NCBI GenBank assembly: GCA_963634745.1
Contig: CAVHCX010000009.1
Location: forward strand, 1-64,000
Direction of reading: 5' to 3'
Source of the DNA: CAKRJP01 sp963634745
Lineage (GTDB): Bacteria > Bacillota > Clostridia > Lachnospirales > Lachnospiraceae
DNA length: 64,000 nt
Shown in pieces: positions 54,780 to 63,301 of this stretch (position 1 is its first letter; the number at the start of each line of letters is the position of its first letter). The notes below the pieces were generated by a model. The model was not told where the DNA came from and ran no database searches. It worked only from the letters and a program-made list of their open reading frames with translations. A program made the position numbers and the translations under genes.

Positions 54780-55883
54780 ATGGAAAAGAATGAAAAGGGT
54801 GATATCTTCCGCTGTTGGCTGGGAGATATCTGTAAGTTGTCGGACAGGAAAAAAATAAAGTTGGCCGGGGAATTTAAGCAATTAGAAGAACTATATAATA
54901 TGAAAGAAAAGGATGTAAGAAAGATAGAGAATCTGACCCCTAAGGAGGTGGAAAAAATTTTAGAGGCTCAGAAAATTTCCTTGGAGGAATTGGTAAAAAA
55001 GCTGGAGTCAGAGAAGAAAAAAGGGGTCCGACGCATTTTGTTTGGGACAGCATCCTACCCTGAGAAGTTGACCAATATTCCGGACCCGCCCTTTAACTTG
55101 TATGTGAAGGGGCATTTGCCGGATCCAAGTAAGTTATCGGTTTCCATTGTAGGTGCCAGAAAATGCACTCCCTATGGAGAAAAAATGGCGATGGATTACG
55201 GAGAAGCTTTGACCTTGGCAGGGGCTCAGATTATTAGCGGCCTGGCTCTGGGAATAGACGGGGCAGGCCAGAGAGGTGCTTTAAACGCTGGCGGGGAAAC
55301 CTTTGCTGTCTTGGGATGCGGCGTGGATATTTGCTATCCCAGAGAACATATCGGACTTTACATGGATGTGCAAGAAAAGGGAGGCCTGATCTCGGAACTT
55401 CCCATGGGATCCAAGCCCTTGGCCTATAATTTTCCCAGAAGAAATCGAATCATCAGCGGCTTGTCAGATGTGGTTCTTATAATAGAAGCAAAAGAAAAAA
55501 GCGGCTCCTTAATTACGGCAGACCAGGCCCTAGAACAGGGACGGGATGTATATGCCCTTCCGGGACCCGTGGATAGTCCCTTGAGCAGGGGCTGCCATCT
55601 CTTAATCAAGCAGGGAGCAGGGATTTTGTTATCCCCAAATGAGCTGATCGAAGAGCTAAATATACAGCTTGTTCCTGCTATCAAGGATTCTGAACAAAAT
55701 AAAAAAATTCTTGAAAGTACTGAAAATATGGTGTATAGTTGTGTCGGTTTGTTCCCGAAAAACCTAATGCAGTTAATGGAGGATACCGGCTTGGATTCCG
55801 GGAAATTATTAGAGATTCTTGCGAAGCTGCAAATTCGGGGATATATTAAAGAAATATCAAAGAATTATTATGTAAGAACCTAG
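54780..55883 (+). CDS. dprA: DNA-processing protein DprA
   Basis: DprA loads RecA on incoming single strands. The 367 residues include an N-terminal SAM-like region, a Rossmann-like DprA core (SIVGARKCTPYG, IISGLALGIDGAGQRGAL, AVLGCGVDICYPREH, SGSLITADQALEQGRDVYALPG) and a C-terminal winged-helix-like end. A TTG at 54765 extends the frame over the end of comM; ATG 54780 immediately after the comM stop is preferred. topA follows after 45 bases. Confidence 0.93.
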   Translation: MEKNEKGDIFRCWLGDICKLSDRKKIKLAGEFKQLEELYNMKEKDVRKIENLTPKEVEKILEAQKISLEELVKKLESEKKKGVRRILFGTASYPEKLTNIPDPPFNLYVKGHLPDPSKLSVSIVGARKCTPYGEKMAMDYGEALTLAGAQIISGLALGIDGAGQRGALNAGGETFAVLGCGVDICYPREHIGLYMDVQEKGGLISELPMGSKPLAYNFPRRNRIISGLSDVVLIIEAKEKSGSLITADQALEQGRDVYALPGPVDSPLSRGCHLLIKQGAGILLSPNELIEELNIQLVPAIKDSEQNKKILESTENMVYSCVGLFPKNLMQLMEDTGLDSGKLLEILAKLQIRGYIKEISKNYYVRT

Positions 55884-55928
55884 AAGCTTTCCGGCATAAG
55901 AAGCTTTTGGGTATGGAGGAAGAATTTA

Positions 55929-57995
55929 ATGGCACGCTATCTTGTGATTGTGGAGTCTCCGGCGAAAGTTAAGACCATTAAGAAGTTTTTGGGAAGCAGC
56001 TATGTAGTTGCCGCTTCCAATGGTCACGTAAGAGATCTTCCAAAGAGTCAGCTGGGTATAGATATCGAGAATGATTACGAACCTAAATATATTACAATCA
56101 GAGGAAAGGGAGAGATTCTGGCCGGACTTCGCAAGGAAGTAAAGAAGGCTGATAAAGTTTATCTTGCAACTGACCCGGACCGGGAGGGAGAAGCAATTTC
56201 CTGGCACCTAAGTCAGGCCTTGAAATTGGAAGACAAGAAGACCTATCGCATCAGTTTCAATGAGATCACAAAGAGTGCAGTAAAAGCATCCTTGAAAAAT
56301 GCCAGAGAGATCGACATGGATCTTGTGGACGCACAGCAGACCAGACGTATTTTGGACCGTATCGTAGGTTATAAGATCAGTCCGGTTTTGTGGGCCAAGG
56401 TAAAGAGAGGCTTGAGTGCCGGCCGTGTGCAGTCTGTAGCCTTGCGCATTATCGCAGACCGAGAAGAAGAGATTAATGCATTTATCCCGGAGGAATACTG
56501 GAGTCTATCAGCCAACCTGAAGGTCAAAGGTGAAAGAAAGCTTTTAGAAGCAAAATTCTACGGCACAGATAAGGAGAAGATGACCATTCATTCCAAGGAA
56601 GAATTGGATCAGATTCTTTCGGATTTAGAGGGGGCAGACTATTCTGTGGAGGACATTAAGAAGGGAGAGCGCACAAAGAAGGCGCCGGTACCTTTTACCA
56701 CCAGTACCTTGCAGCAGGAAGCTTCCAAGGCCTTGAATTTTGCGACTGCTAAAACCATGCGAATTGCCCAGCAGTTATACGAAGGTGTGGACATTAAGGG
56801 TAATGGAACCGTGGGTCTTATTACCTATCTTCGTACCGATTCTACCAGAATTTCCGAGGAAGCCGATGCGGCCGCAAGAGACTATATCGAGAAAGAATAT
56901 GGACAGGAATTTGTCGCTACAGCAGAGGCTAAGGACAAAAAAGACGGAAAGAATGTACAGGATGCCCACGAGGCCATCCGTCCTACGGATATTTCAAGAA
57001 CGCCTGCCATGGTAAAGGAATCCCTTAGCAGAGACCAGTTCCGCTTATATCAATTGGTATGGAAGAGATTTGCTGCCAGCAGAATGCAGCCGGCAAAATA
57101 TGAGACAACTTCTGTGAAGATCGCTGCAGGAAAATATCGGTTCACCGTAGCGGCATCTAAGGTTTCCTTTGAAGGTTTCCGCCTGGTTTATACAGATGCA
57201 GATGAGGAAAAAAGCAGTGGAAATGTGCTCCTAAAAGGGCTTGATACATCTTCTGAACTGAGCAACGATCATTTTGACAGCAAGCAGCACTTTACCCAGC
57301 CGCCGGCCCATTTTACAGAGGCAGCTCTGGTAAAGGCCTTGGAAGAATTAGGTATAGGACGTCCAAGTACCTATGCGCCAACCATTTCCACGATTATTGC
57401 CAGACGTTATGTGGCTAAGGAAGGAAAGAATCTCTATATCACAGAGATCGGAGAAGTGGTAGACCGTATTATGAAGGAATCCTTCCCTACCATTGTAGAT
57501 GTGAATTTCACTGCAAATATGGAAGGCCTTTTAGACGGAGTCGCAGAGGGCAAGGTAAGATGGAAGACCATCATCGAGAACTTCTATCCGGACCTTCAAA
57601 AGGCTGTGGATAAGGCAGAAAAAGAGCTGGAGAAAGTGAAGATCGAGGATGAGGTGACGGATGTGATCTGCGAGGAATGTGGCAGAAACATGGTCATCAA
57701 GTATGGACCTCATGGAAAATTCCTGGCATGCCCGGGATTCCCGGAATGCAGAAATACAAAGCCTTACTTGGAAAAGATCGGCGTAGAATGTCCGATCTGT
57801 GGAAAAGACCTTGTGATCCGCAAGACCAAAAAAGGCCGTAAATATTATGGATGTGAGAACAATCCAGAGTGTGAATTCATGTCCTGGCAGAAGCCGTCCA
57901 AGAAAAAATGTCCTAAATGTGGACAATATATGGTAGAACGTGGCAATAAATTATTATGTAGTGACAAACAGTGCGGATATGTGGAGAATGTTTAG
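55929..57995 (+). CDS. topA: DNA topoisomerase I
   Basis: This type IA enzyme relaxes negative supercoils. The 688 residues start with a TOPRIM domain (YLVIVESPAKVKTIKKFLG, TDPDREGEAISWHL), carry the catalytic tyrosine in GLITYLRTDSTRIS and end with three zinc-ribbon units (CEECGRN...C, CPICGKD...C, CPKCGQ...C). TATGGAGGAAG gives the ribosome site. Linked with dprA upstream and codY downstream. Confidence 0.97.
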   Translation: MARYLVIVESPAKVKTIKKFLGSSYVVAASNGHVRDLPKSQLGIDIENDYEPKYITIRGKGEILAGLRKEVKKADKVYLATDPDREGEAISWHLSQALKLEDKKTYRISFNEITKSAVKASLKNAREIDMDLVDAQQTRRILDRIVGYKISPVLWAKVKRGLSAGRVQSVALRIIADREEEINAFIPEEYWSLSANLKVKGERKLLEAKFYGTDKEKMTIHSKEELDQILSDLEGADYSVEDIKKGERTKKAPVPFTTSTLQQEASKALNFATAKTMRIAQQLYEGVDIKGNGTVGLITYLRTDSTRISEEADAAARDYIEKEYGQEFVATAEAKDKKDGKNVQDAHEAIRPTDISRTPAMVKESLSRDQFRLYQLVWKRFAASRMQPAKYETTSVKIAAGKYRFTVAASKVSFEGFRLVYTDADEEKSSGNVLLKGLDTSSELSNDHFDSKQHFTQPPAHFTEAALVKALEELGIGRPSTYAPTISTIIARRYVAKEGKNLYITEIGEVVDRIMKESFPTIVDVNFTANMEGLLDGVAEGKVRWKTIIENFYPDLQKAVDKAEKELEKVKIEDEVTDVICEECGRNMVIKYGPHGKFLACPGFPECRNTKPYLEKIGVECPICGKDLVIRKTKKGRKYYGCENNPECEFMSWQKPSKKKCPKCGQYMVERGNKLLCSDKQCGYVENV

Positions 57996-58003
57996 GGAAT
58001 TCG

Positions 58004-58032
58004 TTGAATGTTGTTAAATTGTGTGATAATAT
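58004..58032 (+). promoter_or_regulatory. Promoter of codY
   Basis: TTGAAT (58004-58009) and TAATAT (58027-58032) are 17 bases apart, in the 63-base gap after topA. Confidence 0.75.
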
Positions 58033-58058
58033 AACAACTATAAGACGGAGGGCACCAT

Positions 58059-58844
58059 ATGAGCGTACAATTATTGGATAAAACAAGAAAAATAAATAAA
58101 TTACTACACAATAATAGTTCCAGCAAGGTTGTATTTAATGACATCTGTGATGTATTGACAGAAATTTTAGACTCCAGTGTATTGGTGATCAGTAAGAAGG
58201 GAAAAGTTCTTGGCTGTAGCCAGTGCCAGGGAATTCCTGCAATTACAGAACTTCTGACCCAGGAAGTGGGGATGTTAATCGACGGGATGCTTAATGAGAG
58301 ACTCTTAAGTATTCTTTCTACCAAAGAGAATGTTAATTTGCAGACCCTAGGATTTTCGGAAGAGACATCCAAGGGATACCAGGCAATCATTACCCCCATC
58401 GATATTGCAGGGGAGCGTCTGGGAACCTTATTTATCTATAAGGTGGATGCGGATTATAGTATTGATGATATCATTCTCAGTGAATATGGAACAACAGTTG
58501 TTGGGCTGGAGATGTTACGCTCCGTGAACGAAGAAAGTGCAGAGGAGAGCAGAAAAGAACACATTGTCAAATCTGCCATCAGCACTTTATCTTACTCTGA
58601 ACTAGAGGCGGTGATTCATATATTTGATGAACTGGATGGCACAGAAGGAATTTTGGTTGCCAGCAAAATTGCCGATCGTGTAGGAATTACAAGGTCTGTG
58701 ATTGTAAATGCTCTTCGCAAGTTTGAGAGTGCCGGGGTGATCGAATCCAGATCTTCCGGTATGAAGGGAACCTATATTAAGGTTGTCAATAATTATGCCT
58801 TTACAGAGATCGAGAGGATCAAGGCGGAGCGAGCAGAAAAGTAG
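58059..58844 (+). CDS. codY: GTP- and branched-chain amino acid-sensing regulator CodY
   Basis: CodY represses nutrient-scavenging genes when GTP and isoleucine/leucine/valine are plentiful. The 261 residues have the normal length, with an N-terminal GAF-like ligand domain (LLDKTRKINKLL, SSVLVISKKGKVLG) and a C-terminal winged helix (ASKIADRVGITRSVIVNALRK). AGACGGAGGGCACC is the ribosome site. A small unknown gene follows 27 bases later, probably in the same transcript. Confidence 0.96.
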   Translation: MSVQLLDKTRKINKLLHNNSSSKVVFNDICDVLTEILDSSVLVISKKGKVLGCSQCQGIPAITELLTQEVGMLIDGMLNERLLSILSTKENVNLQTLGFSEETSKGYQAIITPIDIAGERLGTLFIYKVDADYSIDDIILSEYGTTVVGLEMLRSVNEESAEESRKEHIVKSAISTLSYSELEAVIHIFDELDGTEGILVASKIADRVGITRSVIVNALRKFESAGVIESRSSGMKGTYIKVVNNYAFTEIERIKAERAEK

Positions 58845-58871
58845 AAGATATTTTTGATGGGAGATAAGAAT

Positions 58872-59171
58872 ATGTACGAGGGATCTGCCGCAACTTTGAA
58901 GATGGAAAGAAGCATTCTTCGAGATGGGCTCTTCGACGAGGATGAGCATGAAGCTAGAATTCTTCGATATAGGGACCAGGAAGAATATATGTATTTGTCT
59001 GTGGAGGACTTTGATTTGCCTGAGTTTTCCCTGGATGCAGTATATGAGTGTTACATTCAGGAAGAAAAGATTACTTGTCTGGGGATTATTGTAGAGAGAT
59101 ATCGACAATCCGGTGACTGCGTAATTAAATTTAAGATCCAAAACGGCTTTTATAAAAAAGAAATAAACTAA
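58872..59171 (+). CDS. Small conserved-looking protein of unknown function after codY
   Basis: I do not recognise this 99-residue acidic protein. It has the segments MERSILRDGLFDEDEHEAR, MYLSVEDFDLPEFSLDAVYECYI and GIIVERYRQSGDCVIKF, with a predicted beta-rich second half that could be a PilZ-like or small barrel fold. No signal peptide or membrane span is seen. The ATG at 58872 with GGGAGA fits better than ATG 58857 or TTG 58854. Position behind codY suggests co-transcription. Confidence 0.75.
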   Translation: MYEGSAATLKMERSILRDGLFDEDEHEARILRYRDQEEYMYLSVEDFDLPEFSLDAVYECYIQEEKITCLGIIVERYRQSGDCVIKFKIQNGFYKKEIN

Positions 59172-59193
59172 ATATTAAAGTCTATAAAGTGTG

Positions 59194-59222
59194 TTGACAA
59201 AGACGAAAGAGAGTGCTATTTT
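59194..59222 (+). promoter_or_regulatory. Promoter of groES-groEL
   Basis: TTGACA (59194-59199) is followed after 17 bases by TATTTT (59217-59222). The operator CIRCE begins 14 bases downstream. Confidence 0.7.
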
Positions 59223-59263
59223 ATACCTAGAGTTTATTAGCACTCTTTTTTTATGAGTGCTAA
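59211..59263. promoter_or_regulatory. CIRCE operator (HrcA) with an extra upstream half-site
   Basis: The perfect CIRCE is TTAGCACTC-N9-GAGTGCTAA (59237-59263). A third half-site, GAGTGCTA (59211-59218), lies within the promoter spacer and can pair with the left CIRCE arm at 59238-59245. HrcA would repress groESL here until heat shock. hrcA itself is not in the window. Confidence 0.95.
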
Positions 59264-59334
59264 CATTACCACTAAAGCTTGTACCTGTTTAGCATTTGGC
59301 TGAACAGTTACTTCAAATTAAGGAGGATATAAAG

Positions 59335-59619
59335 ATGAAGTTATTACCATTAGGTGACAGAGTTGTATTGAAACCAATCTCAGCAGAGGAGACTACACAG
59401 TCAGGAATCGTTCTTCCGGGACAGTCTAAGGAGAAGACACAGCAGGCAGAGATCGTTGCTGTAGGACCGGGTGGAGTGATCGATGGAAATGACGTTCAGA
59501 TGCAGGTGGAAGTCGGACAGAAAGTTGTCTATGCAAAATTTGCAGGAACCACCATTGAGTTGAATGATGAGGAATATATCATTGTAAAACAGTCAGATCT
59601 TTTGGCGATTGTAGAGTAA
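59335..59619 (+). CDS. groES: Co-chaperonin GroES
   Basis: GroES caps the GroEL folding chamber. The 94 residues start MKLLPLGDRVVLKP and contain the mobile loop ETTQSGIVLPGQSKEK and the end EEYIIVKQSDLLAIVE. AAGGAGGATATAAAG sits before ATG 59335; the frame upstream of it is not coding. The CIRCE operator precedes it. Confidence 0.97.
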   Translation: MKLLPLGDRVVLKPISAEETTQSGIVLPGQSKEKTQQAEIVAVGPGGVIDGNDVQMQVEVGQKVVYAKFAGTTIELNDEEYIIVKQSDLLAIVE

Positions 59620-59715
59620 GAGAGATTAGATGAGAGCAGTTGTTTCTATATTAAGATTAAGCTCTCTTTATTTGAGCAGCAACTGTGATGTTTGAGAATT
59701 AGGAGGAATATTAAC

Positions 59716-61344
59716 ATGGCAAAGCAGATTAAATTTGGTGCAGAAGCAAGAAGCGCATTGGAATCAGGAGTTAATCAGTTGGCGAATACAGTTCGTGTAA
59801 CCATCGGACCAAAGGGAAGAAATGTAGTATTGGATAAGTCCTACGGAAGCCCGGTAATTACCAATGATGGTGTTACAATTGCAAAGGACATTGAATTAGA
59901 AGATCCGTTTGAGAACATGGGAGCTCAGCTTATCAAAGAAGTTGCTTCTAAGACCAATGATGTAGCAGGAGATGGTACTACAACCGCTACCGTACTTGCA
60001 CAGGCAATGGTAAATGAAGGAATGAAGAACTTAGCTGCAGGAGCAAATCCGATCATCCTTCGTAAGGGAATGAAGAAAGCAACAGAGGTTGCTGTAGAAG
60101 CTATCAAAGAGATGTCTAGTACTGTAAAAGACAAGGCTCAGATTGCAAAGGTTGCTTCTATCTCTGCAGGAGATGAGGAAGTTGGACAGATGGTTGCTGA
60201 CGCTATGGAGAAGGTTTCCGGAGACGGTGTTATTACCATTGAAGAGTCTAAGACTATGCAGACAGAGCTTGACCTGGTAGAAGGTATGCAGTTTGACCGT
60301 GGATACATTTCCGCATACATGGCAACAGATATGGATAAGATGGAGGCAACTTTGGAAGATCCATATATCTTGATCACAGATAAGAAGATTTCTAATATTC
60401 AGGAGATCCTTCCATTATTGGAGCAGATCGTACAGTCCGGTGCAAGACTCTTGATCGTAGCAGAGGATGTGGAAGGAGAAGCCCTTACTACTTTGATCGT
60501 TAACAAGCTTCGTGGAACCTTCAATGTAGTAGCTGTTAAGGCTCCGGGATATGGTGACCGCAGAAAAGATATGCTGAAAGATATTGCTACCCTGACAGGT
60601 GCACAGGTAATTTCTGATGAACTTGGCATGGATCTTAAGGAGGCTACTTTAGAGCATCTTGGACGTGCAAAGAGCGTAAAGGTTACAAAAGAGAATACAA
60701 CCATCGTAGATGGACTTGGAGATAAGAAGGATATTGCTGATCGTGTGGCTCAGATCAAGGCCCAGTTAGAAACTACCACTTCTGAGTTTGATAAAGAGAA
60801 GCTTCAGGAGAGACTTGCAAAATTAGCAGGCGGAGTTGCGGTAATCCGTGTAGGTGCAGCTACAGAAGCTGAGATGAAGGAAGCAAAATATCGTATGGAA
60901 GATGCCTTGAATGCAACAAGAGCAGCCGTAGAAGAAGGAATTATTTCCGGTGGTGGATCTGCTTACATTCATGCTTCTAAGAAGGTAGCAGTCCTGGCTG
61001 ATAGCCTGGAGGGAGATGAGAAGACCGGTGCAAAGGTTGTCTTGAAGGCTCTGGAGGCTCCTCTCTTCCATATCTCTGCAAATGCAGGACTGGAAGGATC
61101 TGTAATTATTAACAAGGTTAAAGAAGCAGAGCCTGGATTTGGATATGATGCATTACATGATGAGTATGTAGATATGGTAGAGGCTGGAATTCTTGATCCT
61201 GCAAAGGTTACAAGAAGTGCCCTTCAGAATGCAACAAGTGTAGCTTCTACATTACTTACTACAGAATCTGTAGTAGCAGATATCAAGGATGAGAGTGCCA
61301 ATGCAGCAGCTGCAGCAGCAGGCGCCGGAATGGGAATGATGTAA
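59716..61344 (+). CDS. groEL: Chaperonin GroEL
   Basis: The 542-residue subunit of the tetradecameric ATP-driven folding chamber. MAKQIKFGAEARSALESG, the phosphate-binding VAGDGTTTATVLAQAM and the hydrophobic/Gly-Met end GAGMGMM are diagnostic. TAGGAGGAATATTAAC precedes the ATG. The 96-base gap after groES contains a CAGTTG/CAACTG stem but no obvious terminator, so groES and groEL are one operon. Confidence 0.98.
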   Translation: MAKQIKFGAEARSALESGVNQLANTVRVTIGPKGRNVVLDKSYGSPVITNDGVTIAKDIELEDPFENMGAQLIKEVASKTNDVAGDGTTTATVLAQAMVNEGMKNLAAGANPIILRKGMKKATEVAVEAIKEMSSTVKDKAQIAKVASISAGDEEVGQMVADAMEKVSGDGVITIEESKTMQTELDLVEGMQFDRGYISAYMATDMDKMEATLEDPYILITDKKISNIQEILPLLEQIVQSGARLLIVAEDVEGEALTTLIVNKLRGTFNVVAVKAPGYGDRRKDMLKDIATLTGAQVISDELGMDLKEATLEHLGRAKSVKVTKENTTIVDGLGDKKDIADRVAQIKAQLETTTSEFDKEKLQERLAKLAGGVAVIRVGAATEAEMKEAKYRMEDALNATRAAVEEGIISGGGSAYIHASKKVAVLADSLEGDEKTGAKVVLKALEAPLFHISANAGLEGSVIINKVKEAEPGFGYDALHDEYVDMVEAGILDPAKVTRSALQNATSVASTLLTTESVVADIKDESANAAAAAAGAGMGMM

Positions 61345-61384
61345 GAATCCTTCCTTGAAAATATAGAATAGATGGATTGAAATA

Positions 61385-61427
61385 TAAAAAAAGCTGTAGG
61401 ATCAATAGGGTCCTGTAGCTTTTTTTA
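61385..61427 (+). terminator. Terminator of groESL
   Basis: AGCTGTAGGA and TCCTGTAGCT pair (two G-U pairs) inside A and T runs. From 61428 to about 61570 nothing further is recognised. Confidence 0.88.
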
Positions 61428-61579
61428 TGGAAAGGATCGCCCTGTACGCAAGAAAAACTTCGGCCTAATTTCCATTGTTTTGGGAAGCAATCCTGCAAGA
61501 TTGGGAGTGTGATACTTATTTATAAGGAAATAGGGCAAAATTTATTAGTATATTTTAAGTGTGAAAGGGAATGAATCGG

Positions 61580-61609
61580 TTGACAAGGGGCGGCGAAATT
61601 CGTTATTAT
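61580..61609 (+). promoter_or_regulatory. Promoter of guaB
   Basis: TTGACA (61580-61585) and TATTAT (61604-61609) are 18 bases apart. A short hairpin, ACCATG-ACCTAAGG-CATGGT, lies in the leader near 61620-61639. Confidence 0.7.
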
Positions 61610-61685
61610 TATCGGTAACACCATGACCTAAGGCATGGTTGCTTGTGATATGAATAATAAAAGAAGAAAGAGAGGAAGAATAACC

Positions 61686-63140
61686 ATGGGTAAGATTATT
61701 GGAGAAGGTATTACATTTGATGATGTGCTCTTAGTACCGGCATATTCAGAAGTGATTCCAAACCAAGTAGATTTATCTACAAATCTGACGAAGAATGTCA
61801 GATTAAATATTCCTATGATGAGTGCAGGTATGGATACGGTTACAGAGCATCGTATGGCAATCGCTATGGCTCGTCAGGGAGGAATTGGTATCATCCACAA
61901 AAATATGTCTATTGAGGCACAGGCAGAAGAGGTAGATAAGGTAAAGCGTTCAGAGAACGGTGTTATCACAGATCCTTTTTTCCTGTCTCCGGAACATACA
62001 TTAGAGGATGCCAATAATCTCATGGCAAAGTTTCGAATCTCAGGAGTACCTATTACAGAAGGAAGAAAACTGGTAGGTATTATTACAAATAGAGATCTGA
62101 AGTTTGAGGAAGATTTTTCTAAGAAGATTAAAGAGTCTATGACTTCAGAGGGACTTATTACTGCACCGGAAGGAATCACCCTGGACGAGGCAAAAGAGAT
62201 TTTGGCAAGATCCAGAAAAGAGAAACTTCCGATTGTTGATAAGGACTTTAACTTAAAGGGACTCATTACAATCAAGGATATTGAGAAGCAGATCAAGTAT
62301 CCTATGGCGGCTAAGGATAACCAGGGAAGACTCCTTTGCGGAGCTGCTATCGGAATTACAGCTAACTGTTTAGAGAGAACGCAGGAACTTGTGAATGCTC
62401 ACGTAGACGTTGTAGTTCTTGACTCTGCTCACGGACATTCAGCAAATGTCCTTCATGCAGTAGATATGATCAAGAGCAAGTATCCGGACCTTCAGGTAAT
62501 TGCAGGTAATGTTGCAACCGGAGAAGCTACAGAGGCCCTGATCAAGGCCGGTGTTGATGCGGTTAAGGTTGGTATTGGACCTGGATCCATCTGTACCACA
62601 CGTATTGTAGCAGGTATCGGTGTTCCTCAGGTAACTGCTGTTATGAACTGCTATGAAGCAGCAGACAAGTACGGAATCCCGATCATTGCCGATGGAGGTA
62701 TCAAGTATTCCGGAGATATGACCAAGGCTATTGCGGCAGGTGCCAATGTATGTATGATGGGAAGTATCTTTGCAGGATGTGATGAGAGCCCGGGAACCTT
62801 CGAATTATATCAGGGAAGAAAATACAAGGTATATCGTGGTATGGGATCTATCGCAGCTATGGAAAACGGAAGCAAGGATCGTTACTTCCAGTCAGATGCG
62901 AAGAAGTTGGTTCCGGAAGGCGTAGAGGGACGTGTTGCATACAAGGGATCTGTAGAAGATACCGTATTCCAGCTTATGGGAGGCCTTCGTTCCGGTATGG
63001 GATATTGCGGAGCGCCTAATATTGAGACACTTAAGCAGACAGGAAGATTTGTAAAGATTTCAGCTGCTTCTTTAAAGGAGAGTCATCCTCACGATATTCA
63101 CATTACAAAAGAAGCTCCAAACTATAGTTCCGGAGAGTAA
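61686..63140 (+). CDS. guaB: IMP dehydrogenase
   Basis: GuaB oxidises IMP to XMP, the committed step to GTP. The 484 residues form a TIM barrel interrupted by two CBS domains (about 90-205). The catalytic cysteine is in GPGSICTTRIV and the flap region contains RYFQSDAKKLVPEGVEG. The frame opens at 61635, but ATG 61686 with AGAGAGGAAG is the family start. Its product level is one input of CodY, encoded nearby. Confidence 0.97.
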   Translation: MGKIIGEGITFDDVLLVPAYSEVIPNQVDLSTNLTKNVRLNIPMMSAGMDTVTEHRMAIAMARQGGIGIIHKNMSIEAQAEEVDKVKRSENGVITDPFFLSPEHTLEDANNLMAKFRISGVPITEGRKLVGIITNRDLKFEEDFSKKIKESMTSEGLITAPEGITLDEAKEILARSRKEKLPIVDKDFNLKGLITIKDIEKQIKYPMAAKDNQGRLLCGAAIGITANCLERTQELVNAHVDVVVLDSAHGHSANVLHAVDMIKSKYPDLQVIAGNVATGEATEALIKAGVDAVKVGIGPGSICTTRIVAGIGVPQVTAVMNCYEAADKYGIPIIADGGIKYSGDMTKAIAAGANVCMMGSIFAGCDESPGTFELYQGRKYKVYRGMGSIAAMENGSKDRYFQSDAKKLVPEGVEGRVAYKGSVEDTVFQLMGGLRSGMGYCGAPNIETLKQTGRFVKISAASLKESHPHDIHITKEAPNYSSGE

Positions 63141-63161
63141 TATATTAAATAGTGCTATTAG

Positions 63162-63208
63162 AAGGTGCCGCAGTGATGGTAAAAATCATCATTGCGGTAC
63201 CTTGTTTT
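63162..63208 (+). terminator. Terminator of guaB
   Basis: AAGGTGCCGCAGTGATG and CATCATTGCGGTACCTT form a long stem, followed by GTTTTT. Confidence 0.9.
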
Positions 63209-63230
63209 TCAATGTCTTCGTGGGTATAAT
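63202..63230 (+). promoter_or_regulatory. Promoter of the ftsW/rodA-type gene
   Basis: TTGTTT (63202-63207) and TATAAT (63225-63230) are 17 bases apart. The -35 overlaps the T run of the guaB terminator. Confidence 0.65.
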
Positions 63231-63301
63231 AAGTAGCATTAGAGTATAAATAGTAAAGTAGTTGTCCTGTAGGACAGCTGGGATAAGCAAAGGGGAAATC
63301 A

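Noticed and set aside
59620..59715. groES-groEL gap considered as an RNA element
   Set aside because: A CAGTTG/CAACTG stem is possible but short. I see no conserved riboswitch or processing motif that I could support.
61620..61639. Leader hairpin of guaB considered as a purine riboswitch
   Set aside because: The leader is too short and lacks the three-way junction and conserved loops of purine riboswitches.
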